Source of the DNA: Desulfobacteraceae bacterium
GTDB taxonomy: Bacteria > Desulfobacterota > Desulfobacteria > Desulfobacterales > Desulfobacteraceae
DNA: 35,188 bases
Assembly: GCA_015493575.1 (NCBI GenBank)
Contig: WGCX01000315.1
Location: forward strand, 1 to 35,188
Direction of reading: 5' to 3'
The notes under the pieces are model-generated. The model saw nothing but the letters and a program-made list of their open reading frames with translations, was not told the DNA's origin and ran no database searches. Positions 8,572 through 15,282 of the stretch are shown one piece after another. The translations under genes and the position numbers were made by a program. The stretch's first letter is position 1. Every line of letters starts with the position of its first letter.

Positions 8572-8879
8572 AAACCTTTTGCCCTGGCAAAGGCCATTTT
8601 CAGTTCATGGAGAAGACTTCCCATTAATTTTACTTCGTCTTCCTCTAAATTCCCCCGTGTTTTTTTTTCCAGCATTATAACCATATCTATTGTCTGTTTA
8701 GCAAGATCAAGATCCCTTACCCTTGCTCCGGTGGATGGTTCCGGCATCTCCCCGAGGTGAACAAGGGCAGAAGAATAAAGAGACAAAATAAAAGTGGAAA
8801 AAGCAACTTCAGGCATGCTGTTTGCCTTACCTGGAGTGCCGCTGCCATCCTTCATTACAAAACCGTTTCCTTTATCCAT
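8568..8879 (-). CDS. DUF1844 family protein
   Basis: This 103-aa soluble protein matches the DUF1844 family by its core MPEVAFSTFILSLYSSALVH, followed by LGEMPEPSTGA and DLDLAKQTIDMVIMLEKKT. Such proteins are small, helical and of unknown function, and often lie beside ispE or ribosome-related genes in deltaproteobacteria. The ATG (8877-8879) is preceded by AAAGGTG six bases upstream. It overlaps ispE by 4 bp, so the two are co-translated. Upstream lies a dispersed repeat of family B and then the phosphopantetheinyl transferase gene. Confidence 0.9.
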   Translation of the reverse strand: MDKGNGFVMKDGSGTPGKANSMPEVAFSTFILSLYSSALVHLGEMPEPSTGARVRDLDLAKQTIDMVIMLEKKTRGNLEEDEVKLMGSLLHELKMAFARAKGL

Positions 8880-8910
8880 TTTCTACACCTTTTTTTGGTA
8901 AATATTCTTA

Positions 8911-9015
8911 CCAGCGCTTTTATTTTCGCCTATTTTGGCCTTCACAATAGCATTCGTAGCTTCCCAGTCCCAAATAGGCGAATATGAAGCACTGGCCAGA
9001 ATTGACATGATAAGG
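8911..9015. repeat. Dispersed repeat B copy B1
   Basis: This stretch aligns along its whole length with 24121-24228, sharing ATTTTGGCCTTCACAAT, CAGTCCCAAA, AATATGAAG and AACATGATAAGG-like blocks (ACATGATAAGG here). TTCGCCTATTTTGG (8925-8938) and CCCAAATAGGCGAA form inverted arms of about 14 bp around a 36-nt loop. No protein is credible in either copy, although both open a leftward frame ending in NAIVKAK. Confidence 0.85.
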
Positions 9016-9145
9016 ATCGAAAATTTACCTTTTTTAAAAATTTTTCCATTAATCCTGAGCTTATATCTAAAGCGGGCAATGCCCGCAACCCAAGTGCCTG
9101 CCTCAATTTCTTGTTCTTTTATTGCAAAAATTGAGGGGTAATGCA
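9016..9145. other. Intergenic hairpins upstream of the DUF1844 gene
   Basis: This stretch between the PPTase stop and repeat B1 holds GCGGGC-AAT-GCCCGC (about 9072-9086), and CCTCAATTT paired with AAATTGAGG (about 9100-9136). Both are candidate terminators or repeat extensions, but neither has a strong adjacent T-run on the minus strand. Confidence 0.5.
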
Positions 9146-9763
9146 CTAAAGATCAGGGTCAATATAATTCCATATCACCCTTGAATCCCCCTTTACCACA
9201 GAAGAAATATATCCGTCTACAATGAAATGTTCAACCCTGTAGATATCATCGTCAGCCATCAGCACAGTATTTAAATGATCAGGAACTTCAATTACTCTTA
9301 CACCTCTCATACCCTGCAACCCCGTACCGATGAGTTTAAGCACCGCTTCCTTTGAAGTAAAACACCTGAAAAAGATCAGATTTATATTATCTGTTTCAAA
9401 CAGGTCATTTTCCTCTGAACTGCATATACGTTTAAATAAAGGAATTGAGACCGGTTTTATCTTTTCAATATCAATGCCCGTATCAGAACGTGCAACAATT
9501 CCTGCCGTACAGCCTGGTTTATGTGAAATAGACCAGTAAATTCCACGGCAGGAAAGGGGTTTTCCCTTTTTATTTTTTTTTAACTTATCAGGATAAAACC
9601 CTGAATATTCCCCTGAAATCCTGAGACTCTGCCTTGCATACCTGCCAGGAAAAATCGTTTTATCCCTTGATTTAAGCTGTCCGGATGTTTCAGGTACTTT
9701 TAAAAGAACAGGATAAAGGACTGAAATGTCTGTTTCCTCCCGGTATGGTGTATCATTTCGCAA
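9146..9763 (-). CDS. 4'-phosphopantetheinyl transferase superfamily protein
   Basis: Sfp/AcpS-superfamily enzymes transfer phosphopantetheine from CoA to carrier proteins. The 205-aa protein carries YWSISHK (about 77-82), TGIDIE with Mg-binding D98 and E100, and FTSKEAVLKLIGTGL (about 135-149). Length and spacing fit a single-chain Sfp-like or HetI-like enzyme rather than the short trimeric AcpS. The track start is TTG 9763, overlapping the end of the CooC gene by 11 bp; no other in-frame start preserves the domain, so coupling to CooC is likely. The ribosome-binding site is weak. The pairing of a PPTase with a CooC-type ATPase is odd and may simply be operon neighbourhood. The carrier protein substrate is unknown. 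Confidence 0.82.
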   Translation of the reverse strand: MRNDTPYREETDISVLYPVLLKVPETSGQLKSRDKTIFPGRYARQSLRISGEYSGFYPDKLKKNKKGKPLSCRGIYWSISHKPGCTAGIVARSDTGIDIEKIKPVSIPLFKRICSSEENDLFETDNINLIFFRCFTSKEAVLKLIGTGLQGMRGVRVIEVPDHLNTVLMADDDIYRVEHFIVDGYISSVVKGDSRVIWNYIDPDL

Positions 9764-10511
9764 GCATATCTTTCATCATTGCATCAACAGCCACAACTGC
9801 AGGAGAATCATCCGGAAGATCAATTAAAGATTTCCTTTCCATATCAAACTCTAGAAGGGCTTTGTCTTCAGGAATTTTGCAGACAATGGGGATATCGATT
9901 TTTTCAGCTTCAGCAAGAAAAACTGAGCCAAGTTCCTCGGGCGCCCTGTTCACAACAAGTCCTATATTGGTCACGGCAAGTTTGAGCCCGCCGAGCATCT
10001 CCTTTATTCTTGCAACTGCCCTTAATCCCCTTAAGGCATAATCTGTGACAAGAAGAAGCATGTCAACCTTTCCACTGGTACGCCTGCTTAAATGTTCCAT
10101 TCCCGCTTCATTATCAACAAGAAGATATTTGTAATTTTTGCTCAATTGTTCTGTGAACCTGTTAAGGATATTGTTCACCATGCAGTAACAGCCCTGGCCT
10201 TCCTGACGTCCCATTACAAGGAGATCAAAGGCCTGGGTTTCTATGATAATCTGATTCATCAGCATTTCAATATAAACGATTTTATCCATACCGGATGGAA
10301 CACCCTGGGGGTCACGCATAAAATCTTCCCTGACATCTCCAACGGTTTTTGTAACGTCCATTCCAAGGGTTTCACCAAGATTACTATTGGGGTCAGCATC
10401 AACTGCCAGCACTGGAGAAGCCCCGGTTTTTGCAAGATATCTCAAGGCGAGTGCAGAGACTGTTGTTTTCCCGACACCGCCCTTTCCGGCAAGCGCAATT
10501 ATTTTACTCAT
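9753..10511 (-). CDS. cooC: CooC-type nickel-insertion ATPase (first copy)
   Basis: CooC/AcsF proteins are MinD-like ATPases that help load nickel into CO dehydrogenase or acetyl-CoA synthase. From ATG 10511 the protein is 252 aa: deviant Walker A GKGGVGKTT (about 9-17), VDADPN, a CxC motif in GQGCYC (C108, C110) that in CooC binds metal at the dimer interface, and DNEAGMEHLSRR. The track adds four codons from TTG 10523, but those contain the ribosome-binding site GGGAG, so ATG 10511 is preferred. Unlike the second cooC (24721), this one is not in the ACS cluster; it is divergent from fchA-folD and followed by a PPTase gene. Which metalloenzyme each copy serves is not known. Confidence 0.88.
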   Translation of the reverse strand: MSKIIALAGKGGVGKTTVSALALRYLAKTGASPVLAVDADPNSNLGETLGMDVTKTVGDVREDFMRDPQGVPSGMDKIVYIEMLMNQIIIETQAFDLLVMGRQEGQGCYCMVNNILNRFTEQLSKNYKYLLVDNEAGMEHLSRRTSGKVDMLLLVTDYALRGLRAVARIKEMLGGLKLAVTNIGLVVNRAPEELGSVFLAEAEKIDIPIVCKIPEDKALLEFDMERKSLIDLPDDSPAVVAVDAMMKDMLAK

Positions 10512-10743
10512 TATTACTCCCAAATACAGGTTAAAAAAATAAATTTAAAAATTACTCATCAATAAAAACAGAAAAAAAACAGAAAAAATTTTGATCATAC
10601 ATCAAAGAATCTCGTTTCAATACCTGATTTTCAGATATACTGCCACAAAATATAAGGCAAAACAAAAAAAACGCAACAAGAAAAACAAAAGCAGATAAAT
10701 TTTATAAGAAACTCAAATCACAGCTTAGTTACAAAAAATTGAT

Positions 10744-10772
10744 TTGACAGATAAAAAAGGGTTCGATATAGA
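10744..10772 (+). promoter_or_regulatory. Candidate sigma-70 promoter for fchA-folD
   Basis: TTGACA (10744-10749), a 17-bp spacer and TATAGA (10767-10772) fit a housekeeping promoter well: the -35 is perfect and the -10 has four consensus bases. No other pair as good was seen in this intergenic region. Confidence 0.5.
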
Positions 10773-10789
10773 TACCAGTGTTAAAAAAT

Positions 10790-10886
10790 TTTATATGAAA
10801 CTTCTTTTAAGTTCCTTTAAGAATCAGAGTTTCTATATTTATTTAGAGGCCGTCTGAGAGAATCCAGATCGGCCTCATGGCCGTTA
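10790..10886 (+). repeat. Dispersed repeat A copy A3 in fchA leader
   Basis: Starts with TTTATATGAAAC and ends with the core GAGGCCGTCTG, AATCCAGATCGGCCTCATGG and CCGTTAG. The stem here is GAGGCCG/CGGCCTC, differing from A0 and A4 at paired positions. It lies between the candidate promoter and the fchA start, so it would be transcribed as part of the leader. Confidence 0.82.
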
Positions 10887-10961
10887 GTTCAACCTTTGAA
10901 AAATGTTTATTTCCGTTCTAATTTTAAAACAATCATAAAAGATAAAAGGAGGACCGCTAAA

Positions 10962-11594
10962 ATGTCAATGCTGGATAAATCCTGTAAAGGTTTCAACGAA
11001 GTCCTGGCCTCAAAGGCCCCTGTTCCGGGCGGAGGAGGAGCTGCTGCAATGGGAGGCGCCATTGGAATGGCTCTTTCCAACATGGTTGGAAACCTTACCG
11101 TGGGGAAAAAAAAATATGCCGATGTGGAAGAAGAGGTCAAAGATCTTCTTGAAAAAGGTGTAAAAATTATCGCTGAACTGGAAAGCCTTGTTGACAAGGA
11201 TGCTGAAGTTTTTGAGCCCCTGTCCAAGGCCTACGGATTGCCAAAGAGCACTCCTGAAGAAATTGAATTTAAACAGAAAACAATGGAAGACTGTTGTAAA
11301 ACAGCGTGTTCCGTTCCCATGGAAATTATGCGCAAAGCTTTTGCAGGTATAAAAATCCATGAAAGAATGGGCCAAATCGGCACAATGATCGCAATTTCCG
11401 ATGTTGGATGTGGTGTTGCATTTATGAAGGCCGCCCTTGTTTCAGGAAGCCTTAATGTTATCATCAACCTTAACGCCATAAAAGATCAGGCATTTGTCAA
11501 CGAGACAAGACAAGAGATGAACAAACTCCTTAAAGAGGGTTCAAAAATTGCCGATGAGACCTTTGATCTTGTGGTTTCAAAATTGACAAAATAG
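10962..11594 (+). CDS. fchA: Methenyltetrahydrofolate cyclohydrolase FchA
   Basis: FchA interconverts 10-formyl-THF and 5,10-methenyl-THF in the methyl branch of the Wood-Ljungdahl pathway. From ATG 10962, preceded by AAAGGAGG, the protein is 210 aa and belongs to the formiminotransferase-cyclodeaminase fold, with PVPGGGGAAAMGGAIG (about 21-36) and helical repeats to the end. The track's 22-residue N-terminal extension has no ribosome-binding site and is dropped. folD begins 12 bp downstream, so the pair is co-transcribed. Family members can act as formimino-THF cyclodeaminases in histidine degradation, but the neighbours argue for the C1 role. A dedicated cyclohydrolase is needed here because the adjacent FolD lacks its cyclohydrolase residues. 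Confidence 0.93.
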   Translation: MSMLDKSCKGFNEVLASKAPVPGGGGAAAMGGAIGMALSNMVGNLTVGKKKYADVEEEVKDLLEKGVKIIAELESLVDKDAEVFEPLSKAYGLPKSTPEEIEFKQKTMEDCCKTACSVPMEIMRKAFAGIKIHERMGQIGTMIAISDVGCGVAFMKAALVSGSLNVIINLNAIKDQAFVNETRQEMNKLLKEGSKIADETFDLVVSKLTK

Positions 11595-11606
11595 GGAGAT
11601 TACAAA

Positions 11607-12464
11607 ATGGCAGAAGCATTAAAAGGAAAACCCGTAGCCGATGCAATCAAAGCAGAACTTACAAAAAAAGTTGACGAACTCAAGGGAAAAGGCATCACCC
11701 CGAAACTTGGAATCATAAGAGTGGGAGCTCGTCCCGATGATCTGTTCTATGAAGGCGGAGCAAAAAAAACATGCAAAGCCGTGGGTATGGATTCCGAAGT
11801 GTTTGAATATCCCGAAGACATCGATCAGGCAGCATTTGAGAATGCTGTTAAAGAAGTCGGGGCAAAAAAAGATGTAAATGGGATACTGATGTTTTCCCCG
11901 CTTCCAAAAACTCTTGATGAAAGAAAAATAAGAACCCTGATTCCCGTGGAAAAGGATGTTGACTGTCTGACAATAGGAGGGGCAGCCAAGGTTTTTACAG
12001 ATGATCCAACGGGGTTCCCACCTTGTACACCCAAGGCCTGCATGGAAATGCTGGATTTTTATAATATTCCCATTAAAGGCAAAAAATGTGTTGTTGTGGG
12101 AAGATCTCTTGTTGTTGGAAAACCCATGGCAATGCTTCTTTTGCGGGAACATGGCACTGTTACCATCTGTCATTCAAGAACGGAAAATCTTCCAGATGTA
12201 TGTAAGGAAGCTGAAATCCTTGTGGCTGCAGTGGGCAGGGCAAAAATGGTTAAGGGTAATTTTGTAAGCCCCGGCCAGATCGTCATTGATGTCGGCATAA
12301 ATGCAGATCCTGATAATCCCGGCAGATATTGCGGAGATGTTGATTTTGCAGAAGCAGAACCCATTGTTGAAAAAATTTCTCCCGTACCTGCAGGTGTGGG
12401 CTCAGTTACAACATCCGTGCTGTGCAAGCACACAATACTTGCATGTGAAATGCAGAACAAATAA
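11607..12464 (+). CDS. folD: FolD-family methylenetetrahydrofolate dehydrogenase, likely monofunctional
   Basis: FolD normally oxidises 5,10-methylene-THF with NAD(P) and hydrolyses methenyl-THF. The 285-aa protein has the usual length and the Rossmann motif [17 protein letters not shown], the dehydrogenase signature and [14 protein letters not shown]. Aligning by eye to Escherichia coli FolD (YVASKRKAC), the window has YEGGAKKTC: Tyr48 is kept but the catalytic lysine (E. coli K54) is Ala52. The partner glutamine in VQLPLP (E. coli Q98) is Phe96 in MFSPLP. Both residues are needed for cyclohydrolase activity in studied enzymes, so this copy is probably a dehydrogenase only. The aspartate in KDVD is retained. 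It follows fchA by 12 bp with its own GGGAG site. Cofactor preference (NAD or NADP) is not determinable by eye. Confidence 0.93.
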   Translation: MAEALKGKPVADAIKAELTKKVDELKGKGITPKLGIIRVGARPDDLFYEGGAKKTCKAVGMDSEVFEYPEDIDQAAFENAVKEVGAKKDVNGILMFSPLPKTLDERKIRTLIPVEKDVDCLTIGGAAKVFTDDPTGFPPCTPKACMEMLDFYNIPIKGKKCVVVGRSLVVGKPMAMLLLREHGTVTICHSRTENLPDVCKEAEILVAAVGRAKMVKGNFVSPGQIVIDVGINADPDNPGRYCGDVDFAEAEPIVEKISPVPAGVGSVTTSVLCKHTILACEMQNK

Positions 12465-12512
12465 CAGGGGTAAATAACCGGCTTTTTTTATTTACCACCA
12501 TTCTGTTGTAAG

Positions 12513-12540
12513 GGGCGGATTTCATATCCGCCCTTTTTTT
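12513..12540 (+). terminator. Terminator after folD
   Basis: GGGCGGAT-TTCAT-ATCCGCCC (12513-12533) followed by seven T residues is a textbook rho-independent terminator for fchA-folD. Nearly the same palindrome, with one different loop base, occurs at 25543-25563. Confidence 0.92.
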
Positions 12541-12542
12541 AT

Positions 12543-12588
12543 AAAAAAAGGCATTCAACCGGAGTTATTCCCATTGAACGCCTTTTTT
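12543..12588. terminator. Bidirectional terminator between folD and fhs
   Basis: AAAAAAAGGCATTCAA and TTGAACGCCTTTTTT form a hairpin with A- and T-runs on both sides, able to terminate transcription from both convergent genes. On the minus strand it ends the fhs transcript. Confidence 0.85.
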
Positions 12589-12600
12589 ATATTTTTCTAT

Positions 12601-12634
12601 AGATCCGGATTTTCAATATATAAAATCCGGATCT
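12601..12634. repeat. Perfect 13-bp inverted repeat
   Basis: AGATCCGGATTTT (12601-12613), an 8-nt loop, and AAAATCCGGATCT (12622-12634) are perfectly complementary. It sits just downstream of fhs and has no T-run of its own. The GATCCGG arms recall the core of repeat A. Confidence 0.85.
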
Positions 12635-12642
12635 GCAGTGTA

Positions 12643-12680
12643 ACTTGTTACATAAATTTAGACTTGTTACATCAATTTAG
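12643..12680. repeat. 19-bp tandem duplication across fhs stop
   Basis: ACTTGTTACATAAATTTAG (12643-12661) is directly followed by ACTTGTTACATCAATTTAG (12662-12680), one mismatch in 19. The fhs TAA stop (12677-12679) lies inside the second unit. Confidence 0.9.
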
Positions 12681-14440
12681 AACAGACCGCTTACCTTACC
12701 CGTTGCAGTATCAACATCAACGCGTCTGAACGCTGGATTGGAGCTTGTACCAGGCATCAGGCTGATCGTTCCTGCGCATGGGCAGAGAAATTTAGCACCG
12801 GAATAGATCAATACGTCACGAATGGGCAGTGTCCAGCCTTTTGGAACTCCCTTGAGGGTTACATCGTGACTGAGGCTGAGATGGGTTTTTACCATCATGG
12901 TTGCAAAATCATCATATTTCGGATCTGCTTCAAGCATCTTTGCCTTTGCTTCAGCATCCGGTGTCCATGAAACTCCGTCAGCACCGTAAACCTCTTTTGC
13001 TATTTTTTCCACACGATCCCTTAATTTCATCTCAATGGGATAGAGGAATTCAAAATTTGTCTCTTCATCACAGGCTTCCTTAACAGCTTCAGCAAGCTCT
13101 ATGGCACCGTCGCCGCCATTTTCCCAGTGAGTTGACTTGGCACAGCGTGCACCGGCATCTTCGGCAGCCTTTCTTACCATTGCAATTTCAGCATCGGTAT
13201 CTTCATGAAAGCAGTTGATGCATACAACAGGATTGATCCCTGATTTGCGTATGGTATTAATATGGTGAACCATATTGCACACACCTTTTTCCAGCAATCC
13301 GAGATTTTCCTTTTTATACTCTTCTGCAAGGGGAAGACCTGCAACAACCTTTGGTCCGCCACCGTGCATTTTCAGGGCACGGATAGTACTTGTTAACACA
13401 GATACATGGGGTTTCAAACCACTGTTACGGCATTTTACATTCCAGAATTTCTCAAATCCGATATCAGCTCCAAACCCACTTTCCGTTACATGATAATCAA
13501 ACAGTTTCAAACCGACACGGTCAGCAATAATTGAAGACTGGCCAACTGCAATATTTGCAAATGGTCCTGCATGTATCATACAGGGCTGATATTCAGCAGT
13601 GCACATAAGTGTTGGATTAATTGTATTTCGCATCCATGCTGTCATGGCTCCGCCAACCTCAAGGTCACCGGTTGTAACGGGTTTTCCGGCTTTATCAAAA
13701 GCGACAGTTATCTCATCAAAGCGTTTTCTCATGTCTGCAAGGTCTTTGATAATGGAAAGGATGGCCATGAGCTCAGAACCAACGGCAATACCGAACTTGG
13801 ACTGCATAGTGAACCCGTCATACCGGCCGCCCATACCAATAATGATATTTCTAAGACTCTGGGCGCAGTAGTCAATTATCCATCCAAGCTCAACCCTTGT
13901 TGGATCAATATCAAGACGACGCATCTTTGTAAGTCTCTGTAACTGCTCATCGTTGTAATTACGCTCATGCTGCATACGGGCGGTCAGGGCCACCATGGCA
14001 AGGTTGTGAGCATTCATGATATCATTGATATCACCTGTAAGGCCGAGAGAGAACTCAGTCATTGGAATAATAAGGGAATTACCGCCGCCTGCAGCAGTTC
14101 CTTTTATATTCATGGTGGGTCCGCCTGAAGGCTGTCTTAAAGCGCCGCCTACATTCAAACCAAGTTTACCCATACCTTCCATAAGACCACATGCCGTAGT
14201 ACTTTTACCTTCACCGAGAGGAGTCGGAGTAATAGCGGTTACCTCGATATATTTCCCATCGGGTTTGTCTTTCAGCCTGTCAATTATTTTCAGAAAATCA
14301 AGTTTAGCAAGTCTGCCCATAGCAAGGACTTCATCCTGCTGCAAACCTAATTTTTCTCTCCACTGATCAGGTGTCGGCATATTTTTTTCCGCTGCTTCGG
14401 AAATCTGCCAGTCAGCCATCTCTACTGCATTATAAGCCAT
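12677..14440 (-). CDS. fhs: Formate-tetrahydrofolate ligase
   Basis: Fhs makes 10-formyl-THF from formate, THF and ATP, the entry of formate into the methyl branch; in acetate oxidation it runs backward and makes ATP. From ATG 14440 the protein is 587 aa. The P-loop [13 protein letters not shown] (about 70-82) is clear, followed by [13 protein letters not shown] and the C-terminal [10 protein letters not shown]. The track begins at 14542, but AGGAGG lies nine bases before ATG 14440 (an ATG directly abutting the site is too close), and the upstream 34 residues have no family resemblance. It is transcribed alone, convergent with fchA-folD and divergent from the ACS cluster. Size is slightly above the roughly 560 aa of clostridial enzymes. 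Confidence 0.96.
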   Translation of the reverse strand: MAYNAVEMADWQISEAAEKNMPTPDQWREKLGLQQDEVLAMGRLAKLDFLKIIDRLKDKPDGKYIEVTAITPTPLGEGKSTTACGLMEGMGKLGLNVGGALRQPSGGPTMNIKGTAAGGGNSLIIPMTEFSLGLTGDINDIMNAHNLAMVALTARMQHERNYNDEQLQRLTKMRRLDIDPTRVELGWIIDYCAQSLRNIIIGMGGRYDGFTMQSKFGIAVGSELMAILSIIKDLADMRKRFDEITVAFDKAGKPVTTGDLEVGGAMTAWMRNTINPTLMCTAEYQPCMIHAGPFANIAVGQSSIIADRVGLKLFDYHVTESGFGADIGFEKFWNVKCRNSGLKPHVSVLTSTIRALKMHGGGPKVVAGLPLAEEYKKENLGLLEKGVCNMVHHINTIRKSGINPVVCINCFHEDTDAEIAMVRKAAEDAGARCAKSTHWENGGDGAIELAEAVKEACDEETNFEFLYPIEMKLRDRVEKIAKEVYGADGVSWTPDAEAKAKMLEADPKYDDFATMMVKTHLSLSHDVTLKGVPKGWTLPIRDVLIYSGAKFLCPCAGTISLMPGTSSNPAFRRVDVDTATGKVSGLF

Positions 14441-14886
14441 TTTGCCCATCCTCCTAAATTTAAAATAAATTTTTTGACGGAGAAATTTCTCCCTCACCAT
14501 TTCCATAAAAACAAAGAAAAATCCGCAAAAATATATAAGCACTCAAACTTTTCAGCTTTTTCCATGTAATCTTTATGAATTTATTAATTCAAATTTTGCT
14601 GATTGATGCTGATTTATACTTTTACGGAGTTAATCAAATATAATACACAAAATTTCCCGTAATAATTTTTCAAAAAACAAGGTTGAAATTAAGGTATTTT
14701 TCTTAAGTCAGATCCCCTACCATAAAAAAAAAAATCAGTCAACACTATTAGAAGAAATTAAAACTTTTCCATGGCGATGCATCACCTTAAGCCGGTTGAA
14801 TCCTGGCAAAAGTACCGGTATCTTATCATTGATGTGGTTGAAAGCAAATCACAGCTTGCCTGTTATACTTATAATATCCGGCATAT

Positions 14887-15002
14887 TCAATACTGATGGT
14901 CTCGTAAAAAGTCGAAAATGCTAAAACTGCTATTAATAATTTCAGTGTGTTACGACTGAAAAAATGCCAAAATCTGACTTTTGACAGGTTCATCAATACT
15001 GA
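14887..15002. repeat. Inverted-repeat (MITE-like) element
   Basis: Left arm TCAATACTGATGGTCTCGTA... and right arm ...GGTTCATCAATACTGA are imperfect inverted repeats of about 35 bp, sharing GATG, AAAAGTC and GC-flanked A-runs. The middle holds TTCAGT-GTGTTACG-ACTGAA (14941-14960). The layout resembles a non-autonomous palindromic element; no coding capacity was seen. Confidence 0.6.
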
Positions 15003-15075
15003 AAATAAAATAATTAAAAGCAATGAATAGATTTTATTTTATTTATTAATTAAATAATATAAATACCCTCATCTG

Positions 15076-15104
15076 TTGACAAATTTTGATTCAGGTTGTA
15101 AAGA
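15076..15104 (+). promoter_or_regulatory. Candidate promoter for the acs cluster
   Basis: TTGACA (15076-15081), 17 bp, then TAAAGA (15099-15104). The -35 is perfect and the -10 is weak, which would suit an activated promoter. The acsD start lies about 180 nt further on. Confidence 0.35.
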
Positions 15105-15282
15105 AATCTATTTAATCGAGTTAAACCGTCTACCGGTTTTGACTCTTTTTTTAAGTTTTTGTGATGGTTACTATGGTAATTTGAAAATTAATGACCATTT
15201 TAGTCAGTACGACCATTATACCATTATGATAAAATAGTGAACCCGCAACCAATAACAACCAACATTTTATAAGGAGGTCAAA

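Larger units (their letters stand above)
10512..10961. other. Divergent cooC1/fchA intergenic region
   Basis: The 450 bp between divergent genes are AT-rich. It holds a candidate promoter for fchA (10744-10772) and dispersed repeat A3 (10790-10886) between promoter and start, giving a leader of roughly 180 nt. The fchA ribosome-binding site is AAAGGAGG (10945-10952). I see no gene in it. Confidence 0.6.
14441..15282. other. 842-bp divergent fhs/acsD intergenic region
   Basis: No credible gene occurs in this AT-rich stretch. It contains the fhs leader with AGGAGG, an inverted-repeat element (14887-15002), a candidate acsD promoter (15076-15104) and the acsD leader with AAGGAGGTC directly before the GTG. 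Two or three GACCATT/ACCATTAT-like direct repeats (15190-15230) could be operator sites. I do not see a recognisable cobalamin riboswitch. Confidence 0.55.

Noticed and set aside
14441-15282. Cobalamin or other riboswitch upstream of the corrinoid protein genes
   Set aside because: I looked for a B12-box-like GCCACTG segment and long conserved stems here and upstream of acsC and acsE and saw none.
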